Positions 18,003 to 27,156 of a stretch of DNA of 54,792 nucleotides are shown here, one piece after another. Position 1 is the first letter of the stretch. Each line of letters opens with the position of its first letter. The position numbers and the translations under genes were made by a program. The notes beneath the pieces were generated by a model. It made no database searches, was not told the origin of the DNA, and saw nothing but the letters and a program-made list of their open reading frames with translations. The DNA lies in contig JBEKEM010000013.1 in NCBI GenBank assembly GCA_050013835.1, positions 1-54,792 on the forward strand, written 5' to 3'. Source of the stretch: Bog-793 sp050013835. GTDB taxonomy: Bacteria; Actinomycetota; Acidimicrobiia; Acidimicrobiales; Bog-793.

Positions 18003-18316
18003 GGCGGCTCACCCCGACAGGAGGTCCCGGGCCGGCGACGCACCGCTGGGCGTCGTCGGAGGAGCCGGCCCGCGTCAGGCCCGAATCCGCCGGGCGTCCG
18101 GATCCTGCCGACGGTGCTCGGATTCCCCCCGGCCGCCGTCGCGGCCGCGGGAATCACCGCGGATCGGTCCGTTCGCTCAAGTCAACCCCAGGTGAAGGCG
18201 TCATCAACCGGTTTTGCGCAGCTACCGTATCCCGATCCCGTTGGGGATCGAGGCAGGCTCGCCGCCCGCCGCCGATCCGCAGGTCCGGGGGTCGTAGAGT
18301 CTCTCCCGGTGCCGAG
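18003..18316. other. 314-bp divergent intergenic region
   Basis: This gap lies between the divergent ABC exporter operon and the aldo/keto reductase gene. Frames here give Arg/Pro-rich products that look non-coding. It should hold promoters for both directions; I see no palindrome or repeat strong enough to call. Confidence 0.4.
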
Positions 18317-19303
18317 ATGATCCCCGACCGACTCACCCTCGCGGGATCCTCCGTCTCGATCCCGTTGCTCGGCGTCGGGACCTGGGCGTGGGGTGATCGT
18401 TCCACTTGGGGCATGGGCGGTTACGACGCCGGCTTCACGCGCGAGTCGATCCGGGAGGCGTGGGATGCCTCGATCGACGCCGGGGCCACGCTGTTCGACA
18501 CCGCCGAGTTATACGGCAAGGGGGAGAGCGAGCGCATCATCGGCGACCTGCTCGCGCGCGACCGCGAGCGGGCGGCCTCCGCCGTCGTCGCGACGAAGTT
18601 CCTGCCCTATCCCTGGAAGCTGCGGGTCCGCGTCGAACTGCTGACGTCCCTGCGGGCTTCGCTTCGCCGGCTCGGCCTGGAGTCGGTCGACCTCTACCAG
18701 ATCCACGGCCCCGTTAGCCTGCGCTCCAAGAAGGCTCTGGCCGAGGCCCTGGCCGCCGCCCACGGAATGGGTCTCGTGAAGGCCGTCGGCGTCTCGAACT
18801 ACTCGGTGGCAGAGACCCTCTCCATGGCCACGGCCCTGGAAGAGGTCGGGATGCGGCTCGCGACCAACCAGATCGAGTTCTCGCTTCTGCGGCGCACCCC
18901 TGAGACGGGCGGTCTGCTGGAAACCTGCCGGGAGCTCGGAGTCGTGCCGATCGCCTACTCGCCGCTCGGCCAGGGCCGGCTCACCGGCAAGTACTCGGTT
19001 CCTAACCCGCCGCCCCGCCGGAGGAACTTCGGCAATTACCCGATGCGAATGGTCGACGGAGTGGTCGCCGAACTTCGGCGGGTCGGCGAACGGCACGAGG
19101 GGAAGACCCCCGGTCAGGTCGCCCTGAACTGGTTGATCGCGAAGGGCGCCGTGCCGATCCCCGGTGCCAAGAACCGGCGCCAGGCCGTGGAGAACGCCGG
19201 GGTGCTCGGCTGGAGGATCGACAGCGAGGACCTCGCCCGCCTGGACGCGGTCACGCTGCCGGGCCGGCATGGCATCAGCGTCCGGATCTGGCAGCACGGC
19301 TGA
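18317..19303 (+). CDS. Aldo/keto reductase
   Basis: A 328-residue NADPH-dependent TIM-barrel oxidoreductase. The catalytic tetrad is complete: D61 and Y66 in LFDTAELYG, K94 in VATKF and H130 in YQIHG. The NADP-binding C-terminal segment IPGAKNRRQAVEN is present. The family reduces aldehydes and ketones of many kinds; the QNQIEFSLL-like region (TNQIEFSLLRR) resembles the broad-range bacterial and plant members. ATG 18317 is used and the upstream ribosome-binding site is weak. It stands alone between divergent and convergent neighbours. Confidence 0.92.
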   Translation: MIPDRLTLAGSSVSIPLLGVGTWAWGDRSTWGMGGYDAGFTRESIREAWDASIDAGATLFDTAELYGKGESERIIGDLLARDRERAASAVVATKFLPYPWKLRVRVELLTSLRASLRRLGLESVDLYQIHGPVSLRSKKALAEALAAAHGMGLVKAVGVSNYSVAETLSMATALEEVGMRLATNQIEFSLLRRTPETGGLLETCRELGVVPIAYSPLGQGRLTGKYSVPNPPPRRRNFGNYPMRMVDGVVAELRRVGERHEGKTPGQVALNWLIAKGAVPIPGAKNRRQAVENAGVLGWRIDSEDLARLDAVTLPGRHGISVRIWQHG

Positions 19304-19419
19304 TACCCGGGGGGACCGCCCGGGTGGCGCGGGACCTCGACACGGATCGACGCGCGCCCACCGGATGAAGCATTCTCCTGAGACGTGGGAGGGTCCGCGC
19401 CGGTCGGAACCCCCGGTGG

Positions 19420-20784
19420 CTACCTGCCGTAGGGTGGGGTGAACCGGTACTTGAAGCAGGCCCTCACCCAGGTGAACGGGTCGCCGATGACCCGGATCTT
19501 CTTGCCCTCGGAGAACGAGCGGGACTGGTACGAGATCGGGACCTCGACCGGCGCGTACCCCGCGCGGACCAGCTTGGCGAGGAGCTCCCAGTCGAAGTCG
19601 AACCGGTCGCACTCGAGTCGCATCCCGTTCACGCAGTCCCGCCGGAAGACCTTTGCCATCGTGAACGGGTCGCGCAGCCTCTGCTGGTAGACGACATTGA
19701 ACAGCGCGCGGAAAATCCAGTTTCCGACGTTCATGAACCTGCTGGCCAGGCCCGCGGAGGCGAAGTGACGGACTCCCCAGGTGGCGCCGAGCGTTCGCGC
19801 CCGTACGCCGAGGACGAAACCGGTCTCGAACGATCGCAGGGGCGCTAACAGCGCGTCGTAGTCGTCGATCTCGTACTCCAGATCGGCGTCCTGGATCATC
19901 ACGAGATCACCCTTCGCCGTCGCGAGCCCGGCCCGCACGGCGTGTCCTTTGCCACGGGCCCGTTCCTCGAGGACGAGCGAGACGCGCGGGTGGTCGGCAA
20001 AGCCGAGCGCCAGCTCCCGCGTCCCGTCGTTCGACTTGCTCTCGACGACGACGACGGCGATCTCGACGCCGGCGATCTCCTTGGCCAGAAGCTTCTCCAT
20101 CACCTTTGGAAAGGTCTTCGCCTCGTCGTAGGCCGGCACGATCACCGACAGGCGGAGGTCCCGCGAGCGTGGTGGGGCGAGGTCGCCGCGTTGCGCTGTG
20201 ACGAGACGCGACCCGTCGCCGAATCTGCGGTAGCTGGGCGCGACGAATCCTTCGCGGAAGACGAGCGATTGGAGGAGTTGGCCTCCTAGGAGCGTCCTTC
20301 CCGGTGGCCCCGCCCGGCTGGCGGCGCGGGGACCCCCTCGATCCCGACCCCGTCCGGCGTAGACCGCCCCGACGAGAAGGCCGCCGGGCGCGAGGCCCGA
20401 GTAGGCGGCTGCCAGAAGCTCGGACGGGTCGTCTGTGCTCTCCAACACCCCGTCCAACACCCACGCGGACGCAAGTTGTCCTGGCTCCGCAGGATCAGGG
20501 TCGACGAGATGGGTGACGGCGGAGGCCCCCGAGAGTGGTAGCGAGGCGACGCGGAGACCCTCTTCGGCGAGCCGGTCGGCGACCGCCGTTCCGGAGCCGA
20601 GCACCAGCACCGGCGCATCACCCGGTGAACCGGAATTCGCGAAGCCTTCCACGATGAAGCGCACGGCGGTATCGACGATCTCGCGTCGGATGCGGCGGCG
20701 ACGGGCGCCGAACAGGGACCGAGGCACGCGCGTTCGTCGGGGCTTCGGAATCAAGTCGAGGATGCCAAGGAGGGGATGGGCCAA
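19420..20784 (-). CDS. Two-module protein: N-terminal Rossmann-like module plus GT2 glycosyltransferase
   Basis: A 454-residue protein. The C-terminal ~245 residues form a GT-A glycosyltransferase family 2 domain: LRLSVIVPAYDEAKTF near 205, VVVVESKSNDGT, GKGHAVRAGLATAKGD and a metal-binding IQDADLEYE near 297. This is the dolichyl-phosphate-mannose-synthase-like subgroup, which moves sugars from nucleotide donors to lipid acceptors. The N-terminal ~190 residues (PVLVLGSGTAVADRLAEEG, then LAPGGLLVGAVYAG) resemble a degraded SAM-methyltransferase fold without a clear SAM site. No membrane helix is seen. It is followed in the same direction by a GT-C-like membrane protein and probably belongs to glycoconjugate or lipid-linked sugar synthesis. 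Confidence 0.87.
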   Translation of the reverse strand: MAHPLLGILDLIPKPRRTRVPRSLFGARRRRIRREIVDTAVRFIVEGFANSGSPGDAPVLVLGSGTAVADRLAEEGLRVASLPLSGASAVTHLVDPDPAEPGQLASAWVLDGVLESTDDPSELLAAAYSGLAPGGLLVGAVYAGRGRDRGGPRAASRAGPPGRTLLGGQLLQSLVFREGFVAPSYRRFGDGSRLVTAQRGDLAPPRSRDLRLSVIVPAYDEAKTFPKVMEKLLAKEIAGVEIAVVVVESKSNDGTRELALGFADHPRVSLVLEERARGKGHAVRAGLATAKGDLVMIQDADLEYEIDDYDALLAPLRSFETGFVLGVRARTLGATWGVRHFASAGLASRFMNVGNWIFRALFNVVYQQRLRDPFTMAKVFRRDCVNGMRLECDRFDFDWELLAKLVRAGYAPVEVPISYQSRSFSEGKKIRVIGDPFTWVRACFKYRFTPPYGR

Positions 20785-20978
20785 TATACCTGGGACATCC
20801 CCGATGATGGCGCATCAGGGTGGTCTCTTGTCGCAGTCCGGTTGCGGGGACCGGTTCAACACCGGCTCGAGCCCCGTCACCACGGAGGGCTTCCCGGTCC
20901 GCCTGTCCTCAGCCGGTGGGAACTTCAACCGGATTTCGAGACACGCGCGCGTCAATGCCTCCGGTCGACCGCGGCGCA

Positions 20979-22874
20979 TCAGCTCTTCCGGGCGAAGTTC
21001 GACGTCACGATCGTGGCTGCTTCTCCCGTTGGCGCGGACAGCCGGATGCGGTCCACGCCGGATTCCAGGGGGACGACGATCACCGTGGCGTTGCCACCGA
21101 CGACCACGTGCCGCTCGGTGTTCTGGTAGCTGACGGTTACGTCCACGGTGCCGTTGGCGGGCAACTTCGGTCGCAGCACCATTCTTAGCTGCCACGAGCT
21201 GTCTGGCGCGACGACGGAAACGTGCAACGGCACCGCGATCACTCGGGCCCCGGTGAGGGTCGGCTGAAACGTCCCTCCTCCGCCGATGTAGTAGACGCGA
21301 ACGAGGTCCGGATGACCGACGAGCTCGGTGATCGTCGTCGGGATGAAGCTCGTCAATCTCTCCAGCGTCCAGAACTCGCCCGCGTTGTTCTGGAGGAGCG
21401 CGTCGTAGTAGCCGGAGAAGGACACGGCGAACCCTATTAACGAGGCGTAGAGGATCGCCGCGGCGCCGATCACCCTCGTGACCGACCTTTGCCACCCGCG
21501 CCCGCGAGTGAGTGCGCACCAGACGAGCAGCGCTGGGACGAGGAGCAGCGTCACGTAGTCCACTTCGACTTCCTGAGTGACGCCCCAGATCGTGAACGCC
21601 ACCAGCAGCAGGCTGAGCAGCCCGAGACCGGCCATCGCGTAGAGCGCCGTCCGGAACTCGCGGCTGGCGCGGTCGCGTTGCCCGACGAACGGGATCCCGG
21701 CGGCAAAGAGCAGGAACGGTGTCGTGACCAGGATGCCGGCGACCGACTCGACGATGTAGCCCGGCGGCAGGGTCACGGGCAGCAGCTGCGGGGACAGCGC
21801 GACGTACGGGAAGCTGAGCGAGAAGTAGATCGGGTTGATGAGGATGTACGTGAGCGAGGGGACCATGTAGGAGAAGTTGAAGAGGTGCAGGTTACGGATG
21901 TACGAGCCGCTGATGGCGTACGAGAGGCCGTACTGGAGCGGCGATCCGAAACGGACGTGGTTGTAGGCAAGGGCGAGGCACCCGAGCACTCCCATCGGTC
22001 CGAAGACGAGGGCGCCGTAGCGGATGACCGGATTGAGGTGGCGGTTGGCCCCATTCCGCATGATGACGGCGAAGGTGAGCAAGGCGGCGAGAAGCGCGAC
22101 GGGAGTGAGCACCGGCCGCCCTCCGAAGGCGAGACCGAGGCACAGACTTCCGAGCCCGAGGCGCCAGGCGATCAGTCTCCGCCGCAGGCAGCCGCTGGCG
22201 AGGAGGTAGAGGGCCAGCATCATGAAGGCGTAGCCGGAGGAGATCTCCACCTCGTAGACAGCGGGCCGGCGAAGGATGAACGGGATCACGCTGCAGAAGG
22301 CGAGCGCGGTCACCGCGACCATGGTCTTCAGGTGTGACGTCCCGGGCAGGAATCGGTCGAGCAGGGTCAGGAAGAGCAGCACGGCAAAGAACAGGCCCAC
22401 GCAGCTGAAGATCACTGCCGCGACGCTCTCCGGCATGTCCCCGACGCCGAGGACCCTCCAGGGCAAGAACAGCGTGAAGACCGGAGTGGTTCCCCATCCG
22501 ATGTAGAAGTGGCCGTGCCACAGGATCAGGTCGTGGTACAGGCGCTGGTAGGGCGCGTTCAGGGTCGGGTCATAGGGATTCGAGAGAGCGACGAGCCCCT
22601 TGGGCGGTCGGTAGGGCATGTCGAGGTGACCGGCGAGGATGCTGTCGGTGAACTCGTTGTAGAAGTCGCGGACGTGGATGTTCCGACTCGAAACAGCGGT
22701 CCACCAGTAGAAGGGAAACACGAGGGCGTAGAAGAGCGCGAGAAGCGCCCGGCGCGGAGTGACCAACGAACGCGCGCGTGGAGCATGGGGAGCGATATGG
22801 AGACGACGACCTCCGGGCGCCGGCATCATGTCCATGATCGACTCCGGACTGCGCACATGCTCTCGACGGTCCAT
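20979..22874 (-). CDS. Polytopic membrane protein, GT-C glycosyltransferase-like
   Basis: A 631-residue protein with about ten or more hydrophobic helices. An early extracytoplasmic loop carries RDFYNEFTDSILAGHLDM and NPYDP, a pattern seen in GT-C-type membrane glycosyltransferases of actinobacteria. The last ~130 residues are a beta-rich soluble tail. Such proteins use lipid-linked sugar donors. Its neighbour encodes a GT2 enzyme of the type that makes those donors, which supports the role. The exact start is uncertain: in-frame Met at residues 1, 14 and 16 are possible. The assignment rests on topology and the loop motif only. Confidence 0.7.
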   Translation of the reverse strand: MDRREHVRSPESIMDMMPAPGGRRLHIAPHAPRARSLVTPRRALLALFYALVFPFYWWTAVSSRNIHVRDFYNEFTDSILAGHLDMPYRPPKGLVALSNPYDPTLNAPYQRLYHDLILWHGHFYIGWGTTPVFTLFLPWRVLGVGDMPESVAAVIFSCVGLFFAVLLFLTLLDRFLPGTSHLKTMVAVTALAFCSVIPFILRRPAVYEVEISSGYAFMMLALYLLASGCLRRRLIAWRLGLGSLCLGLAFGGRPVLTPVALLAALLTFAVIMRNGANRHLNPVIRYGALVFGPMGVLGCLALAYNHVRFGSPLQYGLSYAISGSYIRNLHLFNFSYMVPSLTYILINPIYFSLSFPYVALSPQLLPVTLPPGYIVESVAGILVTTPFLLFAAGIPFVGQRDRASREFRTALYAMAGLGLLSLLLVAFTIWGVTQEVEVDYVTLLLVPALLVWCALTRGRGWQRSVTRVIGAAAILYASLIGFAVSFSGYYDALLQNNAGEFWTLERLTSFIPTTITELVGHPDLVRVYYIGGGGTFQPTLTGARVIAVPLHVSVVAPDSSWQLRMVLRPKLPANGTVDVTVSYQNTERHVVVGGNATVIVVPLESGVDRIRLSAPTGEAATIVTSNFARKS

Positions 22875-23437
22875 TTCGTCGTGTGAGGCGTTCGCCCGAC
22901 GGCGACCACGCCTCGGCCCATGGCCGGACCGCAGGCGGACACGCCTATGCCCACCCGGCGCCGAACATCACAGCCGTTCATCCGTGTCGGGCAGCACACT
23001 ATCCGTTGTCAGCCCCCGGATAGGTGACATGTCCGTTTTCCGGCGCGGCGATAGCCAACAGCCGCTGTGCGGCAAGGTCACCCTTCCAGGGGTCGATTGA
23101 CTGACTCGGTGTCGCCGCGTGCTTCATGCGGACCCTGGGGGAGCCATGCCTGTGGTCGAGGTTTCTTCCGGGCACTGACGAACTGCGCCAAGCGGTCGCC
23201 GAGTTCGTCGTGCGGCTCGGACGCCGGATGCCCTTCGAGGCGTTCAACGATGTAGTGGTCGCGCAGAGGGCGTGACGGTCATCGAAGCTGTCTAACGAAC
23301 CGGGGTCGCAACACGGGCAACCTGGCGGACGTCGCCCGACCGCTGCGTCGCGAGCGCCGCGCGTGGCGCGTGTCGGGAAAGCGCACCGAGGAGCTCGAGC
23401 GGCGCGCTCGGGTGCAGGCGCTGGTCGATGACGAGTA
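22875..23437. other. 563-bp region with only a transposase remnant
   Basis: No intact gene is seen between the membrane protein start and the MFS gene end. A short reading frame at 23150-23275 resembles the C-terminal part of an integrase-core transposase and is listed separately. The rest shows no coding signal that I trust. Confidence 0.45.
23150..23275 (+). pseudogene. Probable transposase (integrase core) C-terminal remnant
   Basis: A 41-codon frame ending at TGA 23273-23275 reads FLPGTDELRQAVAEFVVRLG and then RRMPFEAFNDVVVAQ. The helix DELRQAVAEFVV followed by a basic/aromatic stretch is how the last part of many IS3-like DDE transposases looks (usually with YNxxW after FV). There is no start, and the usual HYNxR/W residues are missing, so it would be a decayed fragment. 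The match is short and the call tentative. Confidence 0.35.
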
Positions 23438-24712
23438 CTACTCCGTTGCCCCGGACTGGGCGCGGCCGTCCTCGCTGGCGCTCAGCGTGCGGCGCAGGTT
23501 CAGCATCATTGCCGACCCAGCGAGCGCCAAGAGTCCGATGCTGATCGGCCACCAACCGCCGAGGTGGTCGCCGAAGTAGAGCGCCGCGATGGCGGGCGCG
23601 ATCATGGCCGAGAGCCCCCACGTGAGACCGAGGGCAGAGTTGTAGCGGCCGCGCAGGTGCTCGGGCGCGATCTGGTTCACCAGCGCCGAGCTCGTGGGCG
23701 TGAGCATGGTCTCGCCGAGGGCGAAGATGACCATCCCGACGCAGAGCGAGATGATCGTGACGGCGGCGGGCAACTTGAGCGCCACGTCGAGCAGCACCCA
23801 GAAGATGAACCACGACACCCCGGTGATAGCCATCATGCGGGTCCGGCTGCGCCCCTCGATGCGGTTGAGCACCCAGAGTTGCGCCAGCACGATGGTCGAT
23901 GTGTTGAAGAAGAAAATGACGCCGATCACGTGTACCGAGAGCTTCAGGTTGTTCACCACGAAGAGGCTGTAGCCAGCCTCCTGGGACCCGTAGCCGCCGA
24001 TCAAGAGGACGAGCGAGGCGAGCACAATCTGGACCAGGCGCCGGTCGGAGAGGACGTGGCGCCACCCCTCGGCAAGCTTCACGGGGTCGTCGTGGTGGAC
24101 CCTTACCGGCCCGCCGTGCGCGCGCAGGGTGAAGAAGAACAATCCGGCGAGAACCGTCACTCCGGCGTTCAAGAGGTAGAGCACGGTGAAGCTGAACGGG
24201 TGGTGCAGGTCGACGATCGACGCCGAGATCAGCCCGCCGAAGCCAATGCCCAAGTTCACGAGCATGAAGTTGAAGCCGAAGGCCCGTTGGCGGTGCCCTT
24301 CGGGGACCAGTCGGCTGAGCAGCGTGCTGCTGGGACCCCAGCCGGCCCCGCCGAAGACCGCTATCGCGAGGCCCGCTACGAGGGCCATCGACCGGGTGTG
24401 GGCGAAGGCCCAGAGCACGAGCGCGCCCGCGCCGGTCGTGTAGCCGAAGAGCGCCACCGGCACCGGTCCGAAGCGGTCGATCGTGGTGCCCCAGAGTGGG
24501 CTCGTCGCGAGTCCCGCGAACGCACACAGCGCGAGCAAGAGCGTCGCGAAGCTGTCCGAGAAACCCCGCACGTTGTGCAGGTACACCACGAAGAGCGAGA
24601 GGGTGAGCCCGTTACCGATGCAGCCAAGAAACGTGCAAAGGAAGAAACGACGCAACGTCGCGTCGATCGTGGTTCGAAAGTCCACGGGAACGAGGGTGTC
24701 GATGAGCTGCAC
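23438..24712 (-). CDS. Major facilitator superfamily transporter
   Basis: A 424-residue protein with about twelve membrane helices. The first half has the MFS loop 2-3 motif in degenerate form (GTTIDRFGPVPV), and the segment FGGAGWGPSSTLLSRLVPEGHRQRAFG is typical of drug-efflux MFS proteins between helices 4 and 5. ATG 24712 opens the frame with MQLIDTLVPVDFR. It likely exports a small molecule by proton antiport; the substrate is unknown. It stands alone. Confidence 0.9.
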   Translation of the reverse strand: MQLIDTLVPVDFRTTIDATLRRFFLCTFLGCIGNGLTLSLFVVYLHNVRGFSDSFATLLLALCAFAGLATSPLWGTTIDRFGPVPVALFGYTTGAGALVLWAFAHTRSMALVAGLAIAVFGGAGWGPSSTLLSRLVPEGHRQRAFGFNFMLVNLGIGFGGLISASIVDLHHPFSFTVLYLLNAGVTVLAGLFFFTLRAHGGPVRVHHDDPVKLAEGWRHVLSDRRLVQIVLASLVLLIGGYGSQEAGYSLFVVNNLKLSVHVIGVIFFFNTSTIVLAQLWVLNRIEGRSRTRMMAITGVSWFIFWVLLDVALKLPAAVTIISLCVGMVIFALGETMLTPTSSALVNQIAPEHLRGRYNSALGLTWGLSAMIAPAIAALYFGDHLGGWWPISIGLLALAGSAMMLNLRRTLSASEDGRAQSGATE

Positions 24713-25109
24713 GAGACGAGGCTAGTAGGAGCGGTTCCCGTGATCGTCAAGACAAAGAGGATGGTTGTTGAGCCCAACGTAGAAGGCACCGGGTGGGGAC
24801 CTGTCACGCCGACGTCGACGAGGACAGCTTGACTGCCGATCGGATGCTCGTCCGACGCCCGAGAGCGAGACCAGTGTCGGATGTGTCGGTCCAAGAAGCG
24901 CGTCAGCTGTCCAAAGGGCTCGAGGCGAGTCGTGGGGTGACCCACCCGCCATTTTCCCTGTTCCCCCAGACAGCGCCAATCTCTTGGGGCCCGATAATCA
25001 GCGCGATGCATCCGACCCGGTTGGAGCTGTCATGACTCAGTACGTCGTCGCGCCCACATACTGGTATCTCATCCGAGGATGAATGCCTCGGTTATCGGGT
25101 GGTTCCTTC
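24713..25109. other. 397-bp intergenic region, nothing recognised
   Basis: Between the MFS gene start and the OsmC gene end both strands contain only short, Arg/Pro-rich frames. I see no RNA gene, repeat or strong hairpin. It presumably carries the MFS promoter. Confidence 0.4.
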
Positions 25110-25535
25110 CTACCGGGCCAGGGAGGCGTCGAGGATGATGTCCGGCACCCCGGCCAACGCCCTGCTCACCGGACAGCCCGCCTTGGCGGCCAGGGCCTTC
25201 TCCACGAAGGTGGGCTCGTCAATGCCCGGCACCCGTCCCACTGTGACCAGTTCGATCTTGGTGATCGTCGGGGAACCATCGACAATCCTCAGCGTGACCG
25301 TGGCGTCGGTGTGCACCGAGTCCGGTGGATGGCCCGCATTGGCGAGGAGGCCGGAAAGGGCCATCGAGAAGCAGGCCGCGTATGCCGCCGCGATCAGCTG
25401 CTCCGGGTTGGACCCGGGTCCGTCCTCGAAACGGGACTTGTAGGTGTAGCCGCCGCCGATGGTGTCACCCGCGCTGAACGTGCCAGTACCAGTGGGCACG
25501 TCGCCTTTCCACTCAGCGCTTCCCTTTGCCGGCAT
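25110..25535 (-). CDS. OsmC-family peroxiredoxin
   Basis: A 141-residue OsmC/Ohr fold protein. The two active cysteines are in AAAYAACFSMALSGLL and in KAGCPVSRAL, and the start MPAKGSAEWKGD with a GTGTFS strand is OsmC-like. The family reduces organic hydroperoxides using thiols. SNPEQLIAAAYAACFSM matches the OsmC subgroup more than Ohr. ATG 25535 is used. With Dps and Bcp elsewhere in the window it adds to the oxidative-stress gene set. Confidence 0.93.
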   Translation of the reverse strand: MPAKGSAEWKGDVPTGTGTFSAGDTIGGGYTYKSRFEDGPGSNPEQLIAAAYAACFSMALSGLLANAGHPPDSVHTDATVTLRIVDGSPTITKIELVTVGRVPGIDEPTFVEKALAAKAGCPVSRALAGVPDIILDASLAR

Positions 25536-25688
25536 GAAGGCCTCCTTGCTGCGTTGTGGTCGATGTGTCGCTGAGGATCGTCCACTCTCAAGAGATGAAC
25601 TGTCGACGACTCGCCCCCGGTGAAGAATCTACCGATTCCGCCGTATTCCAGTACCCGGATGTCATGAGCGAACAGCAGTTCGCCCCTT

Positions 25689-26825
25689 CTATCCTGGGGC
25701 ACTTGGAGGTGGCTTGCCAGCCCGTAGGGCCGCTGGCCGAAGCGGCGGGATCACTGGGATCGGGTGCCGACGAGGTCCCGACCACAACGCCGGCGGAGCG
25801 TCGACAGCGCGGGCGATGGCGTAAGCGGCCGCCTCGTAGTTGACCCGCCAGCCCACGAAGTCGCGCCACGCGTCTTCGCTCGAGCGCTCGAGGGGAAAGT
25901 CCACTCTGGCCAAGCGGTCGATGGCGTCGACGAATTCCTCGAAGGTGAGGGCGATGCCGTCGTTTGGATCGGCCTCATCGGGGATGGCGAAGCCACGGGC
26001 CCGGGCGACGGCCGTCAGACAAGTGAAGCCGCCGCGCAGGCACAGCCGGGCCGATACTGCATCAGGAGCATCGGGCAATAGCGACAGATAGAGCGCGGCC
26101 GCATCGAGCACGGCCAGTTGTGCGGTCACCCAGGAGGAGAGCGCTCGTGGGGAACGGAAGTTGACGAGGGTCAGGTAGGTGGTGTGGCTCTCGGCGACGT
26201 CGGCCGACCAGCGTTCCCACTCCTCAAATAGCTCTGGCAGCTCTCCCACGGCCGAGACACCGGTGCCCAAGCCGTAGTGGGTGCGAGCCAGCAGTTCCGG
26301 TCCCCAAGAAGGCACCCCGGCTCGTGAGTCCAGCAGCGTCACGAGCGTTTCGCGCCGGTTGAAGGCGGCGTAGAGCGTGGGGAGGTAGCCGATCTGGAGG
26401 GCCACCGTGCCCAGACCGGAGAGGGCGGCGAGGGAGTCCAGTGCTGCCACAGGGCTGGAGCGAGGCGCCAGGTAACCCAGCGTGCACAGCGCGGACCCGG
26501 CCTGTTCCAAGGCGCCGGGCAGCCCCGCGGTGCCCATGAACGGCCACATCAGCAGCCCGAAGCCAACCTCAAGGGCCGCCAGCCACGCGAAGATCTGCAG
26601 GATGAGTTGAATCGGAGCCTGGGCCGCCAGAATCCGATCGCGCGGCTCGTAGGAGTCGAAGTGGTCGGCTACGAAATGGAATGTCGTATCGACGACGGTG
26701 GAAACGGTTCTGGGGAGCCGGCTGCGGATCCGTCGGGGGACAACGACCGTGCCGATCACGCTCCATCCGGTGGCGACGATCAGGAGCGCACCAACCACGG
26801 CCACGAGGTCACGGCCGACAACCAT
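25689..26825 (-). CDS. Conserved membrane protein with potassium-channel-like pore region
   Basis: A 378-residue protein with a first hydrophobic helix at about residues 5-28, a second near 73-95, and then SALCTLGYLAPRSSPV followed by another hydrophobic segment. The order helix, re-entrant TLGY-type loop, helix recalls two-helix potassium channels, where the filter is TVGYG; here it is TLGYLA, without the second glycine. The C-terminal ~200 residues are soluble, helical and acidic. No catalytic motif is seen. I do not assign a function. ATG 26825 lies inside the remnant of another gene. Confidence 0.75.
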   Translation of the reverse strand: MVVGRDLVAVVGALLIVATGWSVIGTVVVPRRIRSRLPRTVSTVVDTTFHFVADHFDSYEPRDRILAAQAPIQLILQIFAWLAALEVGFGLLMWPFMGTAGLPGALEQAGSALCTLGYLAPRSSPVAALDSLAALSGLGTVALQIGYLPTLYAAFNRRETLVTLLDSRAGVPSWGPELLARTHYGLGTGVSAVGELPELFEEWERWSADVAESHTTYLTLVNFRSPRALSSWVTAQLAVLDAAALYLSLLPDAPDAVSARLCLRGGFTCLTAVARARGFAIPDEADPNDGIALTFEEFVDAIDRLARVDFPLERSSEDAWRDFVGWRVNYEAAAYAIARAVDAPPALWSGPRRHPIPVIPPLRPAALRAGKPPPSAPG

Positions 26826-26946
26826 GACTCAGCCTCCCACGGATCGCCTGAGTGGTGACGACGACTTGGTGAGGCCCTGGTGCTCCTACGGGTTCGTCGA
26901 TCACCGACAGCATCTCGGGTCTACCGAGATGTGCAGCTGCGACCAT
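26809..26946 (-). pseudogene. N-terminal fragment of a zinc-type alcohol dehydrogenase / quinone oxidoreductase
   Basis: A 45-codon frame starting at ATG 26946 reads MVAAAHLGRPEMLSVIDEP and then GAPGPHQVVVTTQA. This matches the opening of medium-chain dehydrogenase/reductases (typically GGPEVLxVxDxPxPxPGPxxVLVxV). After Thr-Gln-Ala the frame changes character and stops, right where the 378-residue membrane protein begins. The catalytic and NADP-binding domains are absent, so only the first ~35 residues of an ancestral gene survive. This points to a deletion junction near 26,830. Confidence 0.6.
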
Positions 26947-27156
26947 TGTGGCCGTACGCCGTTCAACCCGTGCCAGGTGTCTCGGTGCTACCTCAATTCT
27001 CCTCGGTAGGTGCCAGCGGTGAGGGGCAATCACCGTGTCGACCGAAGCATGGCCCCAGGATCCCCGTGAATAGGGCTCGACCGGAGGGGGGTGCTTGAGC
27101 GGGGGAACAGGGATCCCCCACAGCCGCTTCACCTGGGAGGCGCTAGTGAAGAGTGA

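Noticed and set aside
20840..20895. tRNA-like T-arm (CCGG-TTCAACA-CCGG) near the GT2 gene start
   Set aside because: No matching acceptor, D-arm or anticodon arm could be folded around it on either strand.
23564..24832. 422-codon plus-strand frame opposite the MFS transporter
   Set aside because: Hydrophilic, His/Glu/Arg-rich product of the kind expected from antisense of a membrane protein gene.
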